Positions 46,719 through 55,616 of a DNA stretch of 64,000 nt are shown here, in pieces. Within the stretch, counting starts at the first letter, position 1. The number at the start of each line of letters is the position of its first letter. Source of the DNA: Ruegeria sp. Alg231-54 (GTDB lineage: Bacteria > Pseudomonadota > Alphaproteobacteria > Rhodobacterales > Rhodobacteraceae). The stretch lies in NCBI RefSeq assembly GCF_900143525.1, contig NZ_FREZ01000013.1, forward strand, positions 60,910 to 124,909, in the 5' to 3' direction. Position numbers and translations under genes: made by a program. Below the pieces are notes generated by a model. The model had not been told where the DNA came from and ran no database searches. It saw nothing but the letters and a program-made list of their open reading frames with translations.

Positions 46719-46749
46719 CAAAAAACAGGGCGCGAAAATCGCGCCCTGT
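46719..46749 (-). terminator. Rho-independent terminator between the two binding-protein genes
   Basis: On the minus strand an 11-bp stem (ACAGGGCGCGA / TCGCGCCCTGT) is followed by TTTTTTG, just past the end of the upstream binding-protein gene at 46771. It should reduce readthrough into the second binding-protein gene and transporter genes. Confidence 0.9.
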
Positions 46750-46770
46750 CTGATCGTCAAAGGTTTTGAC

Positions 46771-48351
46771 TTATTTGATAGTGAAGTATTTGACCTTGGG
46801 CTGGTCTTCGGCATCCACTTCGATGCCGACACCGTCAGCCATACCCCAGTTCAGAACCTGGTGATGAATGGGGATGTAAAGCGCCTCATCCTGCACCACA
46901 CGCCAGATATCGGCGATATCGGCGTTCCGGGCATCAAGGTCGGTGTTCGAGGCGAGCGACTTGATCTTTGTGTCCAGCGCGTCGTCCTGATAGCCGGTTC
47001 CGTTCCATGTGCCGATGTCGTCTTCGCGACCGTGGACAAGGAAGTTGAAGATGTATTCCGAGTCATATGTCGGAACACCCCAACCCAGCATGTAGAAATC
47101 TGTCTTGCCATCGGTGATCAGCGGGAAGTGCTGCGCCTTGGGCTTTGCGTCCAGATTCACGGTCACGCCGATCTGGCCCAGCATCCCAACGGCCGCCTGA
47201 CAGATCCCTTCATCGTTGATGTATCGATCATTCGGGCAGTCCAACCGGAGCGAGAAGCCATCGGCATAACCTGCCTCTGCCATCAGTTCCTTGGCTTTTT
47301 CCAGATTAGTGGCGGATTCGCCGTCCATCGCTTCGGTCCAGCCGTTCACGAAAGGCGGTGCGATCATGCCCGCAGGCTGCGATTGGCCGCGCATCACGAC
47401 CTGCTTGATCGCATCACGGTTGATCGCCATCGACATCGCCTGACGCACCCGCACATCGGCCAGAGGGTTCTTGCCGTCTACGTTGTCTGCTTCGAGATCG
47501 TCCGCACCCTGGTTCATACCAAAGAAGATCACACGGTTCTGCGGGGCTTGCTTGACCATCAGGCCATCGGCGCCATTGACGCGGTCAATGTCTTGCACCG
47601 GCATATCCTGCAGGAAGTTCACCTCACCCGACAGCATCGCCGCAACGCGGGTCGCAGCGTTCTGGATGGGGGTATAGACAATCTCGGTCACTTCCATGGG
47701 GAACTGGTCGATGCCCCAATAGTTGTCGTTGCGCACCATAACTGTCTTGACGTCGGGCTCGCGGCTTTGAAGAACATAAGGTCCCGTACCGTTGGCATTG
47801 GTGGTGGCATAGGTGATCTCGCCGCCTTCGAAGTCCTGCACATTGACCGTGTTATTCGCCTCGGCCCAGCCCTTGTCCAGAAGGAACAGGTTGGTCAGGT
47901 TCGACGGCAGGATCGGGTTCGGACCGTCTGTGACGATCTCGACGGTGTAGTCGTCAACCGCGCGCACTTCGGTGATCGAGCCGATCAGCTCTTTCATGTC
48001 CGAATTAGGCTGCTTGGCCCGCTCAAAGCTGAACACCACGTCTTCGGCGTTGAAATCCGCGCCATCATGGAATTTCACGCCTTCGCGCAGTTTGAAGACC
48101 CAAACATTCGGGTCATCCGCCTTGGGCCCCCACTCGGTCGCCAGCGCAGGTTCAAACGCGCCTGTTACGTCGCGAATGATCAGCGGCTCGTACATCTGGT
48201 GCCGTATTGTGTGTGACGGGCCTTCGTTTTGCGAGTGCGGATCCAGCGTCAGCGCGTCACCAGCACGTGCCCATCGCAGCGTTTCCGCCGATGCGGCACC
48301 CGCCATCAATGCGGTCGCACTGGCAGCGATCATCAAGTTCTTCAGGATCAT
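46771..48351 (-). CDS. Peptide ABC transporter substrate-binding protein (2)
   Basis: A 526-residue family 5 solute-binding protein with a signal peptide (residues 1-22, GAASAE). It has the same motifs as its paralogue (ALTLDPHSQNEGPSHTIRHQMYEPLI, WVFKLREGVKFHDGADFNAEDVVFSFER). It is the first gene of the transporter cluster and is followed by an intrinsic terminator, a common way to make binding protein in excess. Divergence from the paralogue suggests different ligands for a shared permease. Confidence 0.94.
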   Translation of the reverse strand: MILKNLMIAASATALMAGAASAETLRWARAGDALTLDPHSQNEGPSHTIRHQMYEPLIIRDVTGAFEPALATEWGPKADDPNVWVFKLREGVKFHDGADFNAEDVVFSFERAKQPNSDMKELIGSITEVRAVDDYTVEIVTDGPNPILPSNLTNLFLLDKGWAEANNTVNVQDFEGGEITYATTNANGTGPYVLQSREPDVKTVMVRNDNYWGIDQFPMEVTEIVYTPIQNAATRVAAMLSGEVNFLQDMPVQDIDRVNGADGLMVKQAPQNRVIFFGMNQGADDLEADNVDGKNPLADVRVRQAMSMAINRDAIKQVVMRGQSQPAGMIAPPFVNGWTEAMDGESATNLEKAKELMAEAGYADGFSLRLDCPNDRYINDEGICQAAVGMLGQIGVTVNLDAKPKAQHFPLITDGKTDFYMLGWGVPTYDSEYIFNFLVHGREDDIGTWNGTGYQDDALDTKIKSLASNTDLDARNADIADIWRVVQDEALYIPIHHQVLNWGMADGVGIEVDAEDQPKVKYFTIK

Positions 48352-48520
48352 TATAATCTCCCCGTTTTTTCGTTAGTACCGTTCCGTGGAACGGCAGACC
48401 GGTTTTGTCGGTCTTGGTAGTGCTGATCATCCAGATCATTCTGAAGGTTGCAACACCAGATTGTGAACTATTTGGATTTCCGATCAAATTTGAAAAGCCG
48501 ACATATCGCGAACACCCGAT

Positions 48521-49492
48521 TCAGCGCAGAATGACCGAGCGCTGATGCGGATCATCCGGGAAAACGCGCCCGGATTGGACGCATTGAAAAATATGCCGGA
48601 ACACCAGGCCTGCCTCGCCGCCCGGCGAAACCGGACCAAAATACTTGTGGCCGGTGGGGGTGTCATAGGCCGTATTGATATCGTCACAGTCGACCTGAAA
48701 TATGTTATGCGGCGTTCGATCGATATTCTCTGGCCCCGTATGACCCAAACGGCGAGACGCCACTTTGTTCTTGAGGTTTGCTGCCTTGCTGGCCCGCAGC
48801 GCGAGATCGTCGGATGCGAAATAAACAACCACATTCCGCGACGCATGGCTGACCAGCACACCGGGCTCATGTTCATGCACGGTTTCATTGACGACATCTG
48901 CGGCAACCATGAACGTGTTGCGAAACAACAGCGGCACGCCCGACGCCAGATCATACCGATCCCATTCCATCAACGTCTGGCGCAAAACCCGATTGCCCAT
49001 CGAATGCGCCAGCAGGTTGATCCGTTTCAGGCAGGGGGCAGATTCGGGCTCGTTATCCTCACTGTTGCGCCATTCCAGGAAACGCTCCAGCACCCGCGCA
49101 AAGGAAAAGCCGCTTTGGTCCGCGGATTTCTGGTCATCCCAGTATTTCTGAACGATCCCCTGCTTGGCGTCGCTGGGCCAGATCAGAGGCAACACCATCA
49201 CTTCACCGGGTTTGGCCTGATCGCACAGACGCTGAAGCTCGGCCGTTGTTTGAAACACATCGTCGGGCAGGTTGTTGAACCCGTGCAAGTATAACAGGAT
49301 CTGACGGCAATCGCTGTCGCGCACCCGCCGCAAGAGCTCTTTGCTGGTAATTTCGGTGTGGTGTTCATCCTCGCCTTTTTCACAGTAAAACACCGAATTT
49401 GAAGGTGCGTTATTGTCCAGATCAAAGGTAAAACGGCGTCCTTTGCGGGTGCGAATACTCTGGGTCGGAAATCTGTTGGTAATAAAAAGCAT
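48521..49492 (-). CDS. DUF900 alpha/beta-hydrolase
   Basis: A 323-residue protein with a GGAGGGG ribosome site before ATG 49492. Hydrolase-fold features: ILLYLHGFNN (oxyanion strand and HGF), LPLIWPSDA, and the nucleophile elbow INLLAHSMGNRVL, a variant of GxSxG with Ala first. The C-terminal region holds FQVDCDDINTAYDTPTGHKYFG, with the probable catalytic His. It matches the DUF900 family, a lipase- or esterase-like group of unknown substrate. No signal peptide is seen, so it is likely cytosolic. Confidence 0.82.
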   Translation of the reverse strand: MLFITNRFPTQSIRTRKGRRFTFDLDNNAPSNSVFYCEKGEDEHHTEITSKELLRRVRDSDCRQILLYLHGFNNLPDDVFQTTAELQRLCDQAKPGEVMVLPLIWPSDAKQGIVQKYWDDQKSADQSGFSFARVLERFLEWRNSEDNEPESAPCLKRINLLAHSMGNRVLRQTLMEWDRYDLASGVPLLFRNTFMVAADVVNETVHEHEPGVLVSHASRNVVVYFASDDLALRASKAANLKNKVASRRLGHTGPENIDRTPHNIFQVDCDDINTAYDTPTGHKYFGPVSPGGEAGLVFRHIFQCVQSGRVFPDDPHQRSVILR

Positions 49493-49746
49493 AAAACCCC
49501 TCCTATTCAGAATAGGAACAGACTAACAAGCCGCCCGCGGGGGTGACAAGAAAACCTGGAACTCCGGCAATTGCCGCCGGTAAGAATCGTTGGCTGATAT
49601 GTCCTATGCCCGATGCCCAGAGTTCTTGCGGGTGTTTTGTTTTTCTCGACCGCAATGCTTTGTGCGAAGCACACATGCGCATTTACAATCGGCAAGCAAT
49701 ACAGCAGGTGAAGTAGTCACCGGCTTGCGAATATGAGGGCAAAGGT

Positions 49747-50907
49747 ATGAAGATTGCAGTTGTAGGTCTTGGATATGTGGGATTGTCCAACGCGGTGCTA
49801 ATGGCACAAAACCACGATGTCACGGCAATCGACATTTCTGAAGAGCGGGTCCAAATGGTCAATTCCGGCCAATGCCCCATCGTCGATGCTGAGCTTGAAG
49901 ACTTTCTTGCCAACCGAACGCTGTCGCTCAGGGCAACTACGGAACCGGCCTTCGAAGATGCCGAATTCGTCGTTGTTGCAACCCCGACAAATTATGATGC
50001 CAAATCCAACTACTTCGATACATCCAGTGTCGAATCTGTCGCCCGGCAGGTGAATGCGATTAACCCCAAGGCCACCGTCATCATCAAATCGACGATTCCA
50101 GTGGGGTTTATTCAATCGCTGCGCTCCGATCTGGGCAGCGACAACTTCATCTTCTCGCCGGAGTTCCTGCGTGAAGGGCGCGCGCTTTATGACAACCTGC
50201 ACCCGTCCCGCGTAATCGTTGGCGAACGTTCGGACCGGGCGAGGGTATTTGCCGAGCTTTTGCTTGAGGGTGCCCTGACCAAAGACGTGAACGTCCTGTT
50301 CACCGATCCGGATGAAGCCGAAGCGATCAAGCTGTTTTCCAACACCTACCTCGCCATGCGAGTGGCCTTTTTCAACGAACTGGACAGCTATGCCATGGCT
50401 GGCGGTATGAACACACGCCAGATCATCGAGGGGGTCTCGCTGGATCCCCGAATTGGCGATCACTACAACAATCCGTCCTTCGGGTATGGGGGGTATTGCC
50501 TGCCAAAAGATACCAAACAGCTTTTGGCCAATTACAGCCATGTTCCGCAAAACCTTATTCGTGCCATCGTGGACGCGAACCGGACGCGCAAGGACTTTTT
50601 GTCCGATCGAATCCTGATGAAAGGCCCACGCGTCGTTGGGATCCACCGGCTGGTCATGAAAGTCGGCAGCGACAATTTTCGTCAGTCTTCCATTCAAGGC
50701 ATCATGAAGCGGCTGAAAGCCAAAGGCGTCGAGGTCATTGTTTATGAACCAACGTTGGAGGAAGATGAGTTTTTCCGCTCTCGTGTCGTGCAGGATCTCG
50801 AAACCTTTAAATCCGAAGCCGACTTGATCGTTGCCAACCGGCATAGCCCGGAACTTGAAGATGTCGCGGACAAGGTGTTCACCCGAGACTTGTTTGGCGC
50901 GGACTAA
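49747..50907 (+). CDS. ugd: UDP-glucose 6-dehydrogenase
   Basis: A 386-residue nucleotide-sugar dehydrogenase of the short (~390-residue) Ugd type. It starts [21 protein letters not shown] (NAD Rossmann fold). The middle domain has [24 protein letters not shown]. The catalytic Cys is at residue 251 in [11 protein letters not shown]. It oxidises UDP-glucose to UDP-glucuronate for capsule or exopolysaccharide. The nearby mannose-1-phosphate guanylyltransferase fits surface-polysaccharide precursor supply. GDP-mannose dehydrogenase is a less likely alternative. Confidence 0.9.
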   Translation: MKIAVVGLGYVGLSNAVLMAQNHDVTAIDISEERVQMVNSGQCPIVDAELEDFLANRTLSLRATTEPAFEDAEFVVVATPTNYDAKSNYFDTSSVESVARQVNAINPKATVIIKSTIPVGFIQSLRSDLGSDNFIFSPEFLREGRALYDNLHPSRVIVGERSDRARVFAELLLEGALTKDVNVLFTDPDEAEAIKLFSNTYLAMRVAFFNELDSYAMAGGMNTRQIIEGVSLDPRIGDHYNNPSFGYGGYCLPKDTKQLLANYSHVPQNLIRAIVDANRTRKDFLSDRILMKGPRVVGIHRLVMKVGSDNFRQSSIQGIMKRLKAKGVEVIVYEPTLEEDEFFRSRVVQDLETFKSEADLIVANRHSPELEDVADKVFTRDLFGAD

Positions 50908-51065
50908 ACGGTTTTCACTTGTTCTGCACTTCTGGGCAATGACCTTATTGATCGGTTTGACAGGATCAAAAACCGACGATCAGCTTTGCTTGGTAAGTTA
51001 GGTTTGCAAGGCTGCAATCCCTGCCGCGTTTTCAAACCAATGTCACACAGAACCCGGTGCACAGT

Positions 51066-52514
51066 TCAGCCCTTGGCCCCCTGCCCGCGCGCGTATTTAT
51101 CTTCGTAACGCACGATATCATCCTCGCCCAAATACGTGCCGGTTTGCACCTCGATCAGGACCATCGGGACCGTTCCCGGGTTTTCCATCCGGTGCATTGC
51201 CCCAAGAGGGATATAGACAGATTGGTTCTCGGTCACCAATTGCTCACGATCATCGATTGTCACGCGGGCCGTCCCCTCGACAACAATCCAATGTTCGGAA
51301 CGATGGAAATGGCTTTGCAGGCTCAACGATGCACCAGGGTGCACATAGATACGCTTGACCTGAAATCGCTCTCCGACCACCAGGCTTTCGAACCATCCCC
51401 ACGGGCGGTGATCCTTAGGGAACGCCGTCGCCTGTGGCGCGCCTTTTTCCTTTAGCGCGCTAACCGCTTTTTTGACATCTTGCGCCCGCGATGCATCGGC
51501 AACCAGAACCGCATCGTTCATCGCCACAGCGATGATGTTATCCAGCCCGATACCCACGATTTCCAGCTGTTCGCTGTCCGACCGCAAAAGGGTGTTCTGG
51601 CAATCAATCGCCGTTGCCCCCCCACTGGTCACCACACCTTGCGCGTCCGGGCCGCTTTCGCGCCATACGGCGTCCCAGCCGCCCAAGTCCGACCATGCGG
51701 CGCCGAAGGGCACAACCGACAAGTTCGTTGCCTTTTCCATCACGGCATAATCGATCGAAATGTCTTCGGCCTGCGCCCAGCTTTCAGGGTCGAGACGCAG
51801 GAACCCCAGATCCTGCTTGGCTTTTTCTACCGCTGCCTTGACCGGCTCGATCATATCGGGGGCGTGCGCCTGGAAGGCCGCAATGATGTCCGACGCCCGG
51901 AACAGGAAAATCCCTGCGTTCCATTTGTAATTCCCGGCCTCCAGCATTTCGGTCGCACGGGCGAGGTCTGGCTTTTCGACAAATTTCTTCAACGGAACAG
52001 GCGCATCGTCACCGCCCGAACCAGCGGCCAGTTCAAGGTATCCGTACGCTGTTTCCGCATGTGTCGGGGTTATGCCAAACGTCACCAGTTTGCCCTGCGC
52101 AACCGCCTCCAAACCCCGTGCAACGGCGGCCTGAAATTCAGCTGCATCCGGAACCACGTGATCGGAAGGGGCAACCAGCAATACAGCAGCCTCGTTCTTG
52201 GCATAAGCATGCACCGCCGCCGCAAGAACCGCTGGCGCTGTGTTGCGGCCCTCAGGCTCAATCATGATCGTGCCGGGGTCAATTCCGATAGCCTGCAGTT
52301 GTTCCGCGACGATGAACCGAAAGTCCGAGTTGGTCAGAACCACCGGCGGTTCAAAATCCAATTCCGCGTTTGCCCCTGACAACCGGCGGGCAGATGCCTG
52401 AAACAGGGTCTCTTCTCCGACCAATGGAACGAATTGCTTCGGGTAGCTCTTTCGAGACAAGGGCCAGAGGCGCGTACCGGAGCCCCCGCAAAGAAGGACA
52501 GGACAGATCAACAT
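51066..52514 (-). CDS. Mannose-1-phosphate guanylyltransferase/mannose-6-phosphate isomerase
   Basis: A 482-residue bifunctional enzyme of the type II PMI family. The N-terminal nucleotidyltransferase has LCGGSGTRLWPLSRKSYPKQF (the GDP-mannose pyrophosphorylase signature), with VEKPDLARA further on. The C-terminal isomerase cupin has VKRIYVHPGASLSLQSHFHRSEHW, with metal-binding His residues. It makes GDP-mannose for glycans. Length and layout match ManC/AlgA proteins. It converges with ugd, and no glycan assembly gene is visible alongside. Confidence 0.94.
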   Translation of the reverse strand: MLICPVLLCGGSGTRLWPLSRKSYPKQFVPLVGEETLFQASARRLSGANAELDFEPPVVLTNSDFRFIVAEQLQAIGIDPGTIMIEPEGRNTAPAVLAAAVHAYAKNEAAVLLVAPSDHVVPDAAEFQAAVARGLEAVAQGKLVTFGITPTHAETAYGYLELAAGSGGDDAPVPLKKFVEKPDLARATEMLEAGNYKWNAGIFLFRASDIIAAFQAHAPDMIEPVKAAVEKAKQDLGFLRLDPESWAQAEDISIDYAVMEKATNLSVVPFGAAWSDLGGWDAVWRESGPDAQGVVTSGGATAIDCQNTLLRSDSEQLEIVGIGLDNIIAVAMNDAVLVADASRAQDVKKAVSALKEKGAPQATAFPKDHRPWGWFESLVVGERFQVKRIYVHPGASLSLQSHFHRSEHWIVVEGTARVTIDDREQLVTENQSVYIPLGAMHRMENPGTVPMVLIEVQTGTYLGEDDIVRYEDKYARGQGAKG

Positions 52515-52870
52515 AAAATGCTCAATAATTTGACGCGGTTCCTAATTTTCCTATTGAAACCGTCATGACCTGACAAGGCTTGGCTTGGTTTGGCCGAAAA
52601 AAAGGATGTCCTGTGCCGCGAGCGTGGGTGAGTGTTCGAAACTGCGCCATAAAAAATTTCGCCATTTTGGACCCTATTTGGGGGCAAAGGACGCTAAGGG
52701 TGGACACTGATGAATGTAGGGTGACCGGCATCTAGGCAGACCGAATGCAGTACGCCGGTGGGTTTGCTTCCACAGTGTTTCCAATGATGAGAGCACAAAT
52801 AGAAACACCGCCGTAATGCAGTGCGTAAGCATTTGATTAATAATATTAAAATTCGCTTCCGGCGTGGGAC

Positions 52871-52900
52871 TTGAACCTACGACCTTCAGGTTGTGAGCCT
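52871..52900 (-). repeat. tRNA-fMet fragment, left attachment-like repeat
   Basis: This 30-bp stretch matches 63619-63648, inside the intact tRNA-fMet, at 29 of 30 positions in the same orientation, with 22 bp identical without a break. It covers the T-loop, variable loop and 3' half of the anticodon arm. The single difference changes the anticodon bases. The flanks do not complete a tRNA, so it is a displaced attachment duplicate, not a functional gene. Confidence 0.75.
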
Positions 52901-53016
52901 CGTGGACTCTTTATAGATGTAGTTGCTGAAGGTATTTCTTTGCTGTCTTTCAATATGTTACCTCATAATTTTCTTACCTAGTAAACTCGCTACATTTTCC
53001 AAAATTGCTCTACAAT

Positions 53017-53028
53017 GTAGCACCGCCG
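53017..53028 (+). repeat. GTAGCACCGCCG direct repeat, copy 1
   Basis: This 12-bp sequence recurs exactly at 53445-53456, with further GTAGCACC copies at 53036 and 53456. The repeats bracket the integrase remnant and could be arm-type integrase sites or the scar of a deletion between repeats. Confidence 0.5.
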
Positions 53029-53064
53029 ACTTTCGGTAGCACCAAGATAACTCGGGGATACTCC

Positions 53065-53448
53065 GTGACCAGACACCGCTTGAACTTCATCAAAGCCGCC
53101 CTTCTGAAAGCTCGATCTGCCAATAAGGGATCGCGGGACTCATATTACGACAAACGCGAAGCAGGTCACATACTGGCTGTAACGGGCGCAGGATCGAAAA
53201 GCTTTTATCTCTGCAAACGGATCGAAGCGAGACCCGAACGGCTGTCGCTGGGCAAATTTCCCGACATGACCGTGGAACAAGTCCGGAAGGCGGCAGCAAA
53301 TGCCAAAGGCGGCATCGCAGTTGGGGCGAACCCCCAAAAGGAAAAGAGGGCCATTCGGGATGAAATGACCTTTGCCGCGCTTTTTGGTTTCTTTACTGGG
53401 GAAAGATTCGGCGTCACTGACGATACTGTTGTTTGCTGTATGGCGTAG
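53065..53448 (+). pseudogene. Truncated P4-type tyrosine integrase, N-terminal part
   Basis: Starting at GTG 53065, the frame encodes about 127 residues matching the N-terminal arm-binding domain (DUF4102) of P4-like phage integrases: SRDSYYDKREAGHILAVTGAGSKSFYLCKR, RPERLSLGKFPDMTVEQVRKAA and AVGANPQKEKR. A typical integrase is about 400 residues with a catalytic R-H-R-Y domain. Here the frame ends at a TAG lying inside the second GTAGCACC repeat, so the catalytic part is missing. It marks a once-mobile element at the left end of the island. Confidence 0.85.
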
Positions 53449-53456
53449 CACCGCCG
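53445..53456 (+). repeat. GTAGCACCGCCG direct repeat, copy 2
   Basis: Exact copy of 53017-53028. The TAG stop of the integrase remnant lies within it, and another GTAGCACC follows immediately. A deletion by recombination between repeats would explain the abrupt loss of the integrase catalytic domain. Confidence 0.5.
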
Positions 53457-53479
53457 TAGCACCATGCATTCATGACCCA

Positions 53480-53513
53480 AACGTAATAGCGCCCCTTGGG
53501 GCGCTATTACGTT
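53480..53513. repeat. 34-bp palindrome after the integrase remnant
   Basis: A perfect 16-bp inverted repeat (arms at 53480-53495 and 53498-53513) with a TT centre. The inner arms are GC-rich (GCGCCCC / GGGGCGC) and the outer arms AT-rich. There is no T-tract, so it is a strong hairpin or cruciform, perhaps a terminator for the lost integrase or an element end. Confidence 0.6.
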
Positions 53514-53710
53514 GCAATCATGTAGTATTTTTGGTTGCGGGAGGACGCAACCGCTGTTGTCGAACGCAGTTAAAATGCGTGATTAAAGCGTATTCTTTCT
53601 GAAAGCAGACGTTCCTCTCAAAACACTTGTATGACCGCTTAGAGCCCGAAGCGGGCTTTCGAAATGTCATCTTGCTTATGTCGAGAAGAAGGCAAAAGCA
53701 GTTTACACGG

Positions 53711-54994
53711 CTACTTCTCGAACGAGCGTGCAATAGCGTCCATAGCGGCCCAGCCGAGAGCGATGTTTTCTTTGTCCGCGCTAACCGGAAGCGATGAGAA
53801 CTTAACAATTGCTGACCGTGTCGTGGGATTAATCCATATGTGCTGGCCGTTAACCCCCACAGCGAAGAACGAACCGTGGTCGTCCTTGGTTACATACCAC
53901 TGATTTCTGTAGAAGCCGTCGGGCCAAATACTCGAGTAGCTTGTCGGTTGCCAAGCTGCGTTGTTGCCATTGAAGCGGATATCGTCAATCCACCCAGACG
54001 GTACGATCTGGCGACCATTGTAGAAACCGTCGTCCAATACCATTTGCGAGAACCTCGCAAGGTCACGCAGAGTGAGAACAAAGCCGCCGTTCGCGGCAGC
54101 AGCACCCTTGTAGTCGACCGTGATTTGCCCATCATGGTCAGCTCCAAGTTGAGACCAGATCGCGGCACTCATGTAGTCCGCAAAGCGCTGCCCGGAGGCT
54201 CTTTCAATTAGCCAACCGAGAACATCTGTGTTGATCGATGCATAGTGAAACTGCTGTCCGTGCGGTCGCGAGGCGTCCTTTGCTATAGTAGTGGCAAACG
54301 CGTAGACCCCTTCTTGGGCCATGGGCGCGCTTTCACCTCGCCAGGCTGTCGTGGCTTCGTGTGCAACAACCTCTGCGTCAGGGTCGGCGTAGTCCTCGCT
54401 GAAGACGATAGCGGTCGTCATATCAAGAACTTGCCGCACCGTCGCATCGCCGAAACCCGGAGCGCCCTCCATCTCAGGGATATAGTCAGTTACCAACGCC
54501 GTCGGGTTCAGACGGCCGTCATTCACTAGTATTCCTGCCAGCGTGCCGGTAACGGACTTGGACACGGACATCAAAAGGTGCCGCGTGTTAGGGGTCATTC
54601 CATTGAAGTACTTTTCAAAGACGATATCGCCGTCTTGCATGACCAAGAAGCCATCGGTGTACGTCCGGACCAGCATGTCAGCGACGGTCATCGGTTGACC
54701 ATCTAACCCGTCAAACTGAAGATCTGAGAGATCTTGCAGAGCGAGCGCCAACGGCGCGGCTGGTCCCGACCCACGGCTGATATTTGCTACGTGCAGGAAC
54801 TCACTGATGTGTTGGAACGCCCAGCGATTGTCCGGACCTTTGTCCCAAGCAGAGATGTCGATGGTCCGATTTGGAGGGGTGTCTTGCATGATCCCCATCT
54901 CGGCCGAGGTCATGGGGCGTCCTTCTACCATGTTGTCCTGCGCAAACGCGGCACCAGCAAATGCCATGGCACAAATGTAGCAGATTACTTTCAT
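53711..54994 (-). CDS. Secreted serine hydrolase, beta-lactamase/6-aminohexanoate-dimer hydrolase fold
   Basis: A 427-residue exported enzyme with a signal peptide (residues 1-18, GAAFAQ) and GGGAGA before ATG 54994. The class C-like serine hydrolase motifs are SxxK at Ser143-Val-Ser-Lys146 and YxS at Tyr251-Ala-Ser253 (where classical AmpC has YxN). A late GVNGQHIWINP stands where KTG would be. This combination resembles NylB-type esterases/amidases more than true beta-lactamases. It is the first complete gene of the island, with metallo-hydrolase genes further on. Confidence 0.86.
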   Translation of the reverse strand: MKVICYICAMAFAGAAFAQDNMVEGRPMTSAEMGIMQDTPPNRTIDISAWDKGPDNRWAFQHISEFLHVANISRGSGPAAPLALALQDLSDLQFDGLDGQPMTVADMLVRTYTDGFLVMQDGDIVFEKYFNGMTPNTRHLLMSVSKSVTGTLAGILVNDGRLNPTALVTDYIPEMEGAPGFGDATVRQVLDMTTAIVFSEDYADPDAEVVAHEATTAWRGESAPMAQEGVYAFATTIAKDASRPHGQQFHYASINTDVLGWLIERASGQRFADYMSAAIWSQLGADHDGQITVDYKGAAAANGGFVLTLRDLARFSQMVLDDGFYNGRQIVPSGWIDDIRFNGNNAAWQPTSYSSIWPDGFYRNQWYVTKDDHGSFFAVGVNGQHIWINPTTRSAIVKFSSLPVSADKENIALGWAAMDAIARSFEK

Positions 54995-55616
54995 TGCGAT
55001 CTCCCGTACTTTCTTGGAGTTTACGCCGAAAACCCAATATCACCAAAATGCGCGAATGTGACGGTCTGCATTGTCCGCGTAGCAGTCGTTCATGCCGAGT
55101 GCGGCGAATGACTGCTCCGAGCCCAGCGCGGTCATCGGTTTGGAAGTCTCGCTTGATGGCGCAGCAAATGACCGATTTCAGCCTGAGAAGATCTCTTCCC
55201 GATACGCGATTAATGCCCTAGCACAACCAAAAGGGGGGCACGTCATTTAAAAGAAAAAGGCCGGCGCAAACGCGCCGGCCAGTCCAACAGGGAGAAGGCA
55301 GAGTTGACCTCTGCATTGCGCAGTTCACCACAGGGATTTGGCGTTAGTTGGACCGCATTATGGATTATTGTGCGGTTGTGGCTTCTTTGCCGACACATCA
55401 AAATACTAATCTTCAAACGGTGGCAGCTCTGTCCGCATTGCAGTCGTTCGCGGCAACTTGATTCAAAGTCTGCTTTGCGGACGTTGGATTGCCGCGGGTC
55501 CGATGGCAACTTCCAGCCCCCAGCAGGCATTCGCAACTGGACTTTGCAAATACCAATAAGCGGACAAGGCGGCCCTATAAAACCTAGGCAATAGACCAGC
55601 GTGGAGTTTTTGTGTG
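54995..55616. other. Intergenic stretch in the island
   Basis: About 620 bp with no protein-like frame on either strand. It holds a strong minus-strand terminator at 55251-55280 and the promoter of the serine hydrolase near 55000-55100. The sequence between that terminator and 55616 lies downstream of the metallo-hydrolase gene and could be its 3' UTR, a decayed gene or an RNA. Confidence 0.5.
55251..55280 (-). terminator. Rho-independent terminator, minus strand
   Basis: A 9-bp stem GGCCGGCGC / GCGCCGGCC with a 4-nt loop is followed on the minus strand by a TTTTTCTT tract. It lies 337 nt beyond the metallo-hydrolase stop at 55617, an unusually long distance for that gene's terminator. Confidence 0.85.

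Larger units (their letters stand above)
52515..53064. other. Intergenic region holding the left island boundary
   Basis: About 550 bp without a convincing gene. It contains a tRNA-fMet-like fragment at about 52865-52900 and an AT-rich stretch (52900-53010) before the integrase remnant. Composition shifts from the G+C-rich backbone to a more AT-rich style here. The promoter of the guanylyltransferase gene probably lies near 52520-52600. Confidence 0.6.

Noticed and set aside
45640..48216. 858-codon open frame on the plus strand
   Set aside because: It lies antisense to two well-supported binding-protein genes and arises from their high-G+C codon pattern.
52522..52731. 69-codon minus-strand ORF before the guanylyltransferase gene
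   Set aside because: No ribosome site and no conserved pattern; more likely its promoter region.
52861..52910. A separate tRNA gene (anticodon CAC)
   Set aside because: Only the T-loop to anticodon part matches a tRNA; the acceptor and D arms cannot be formed, so it is a fragment of tRNA-fMet.
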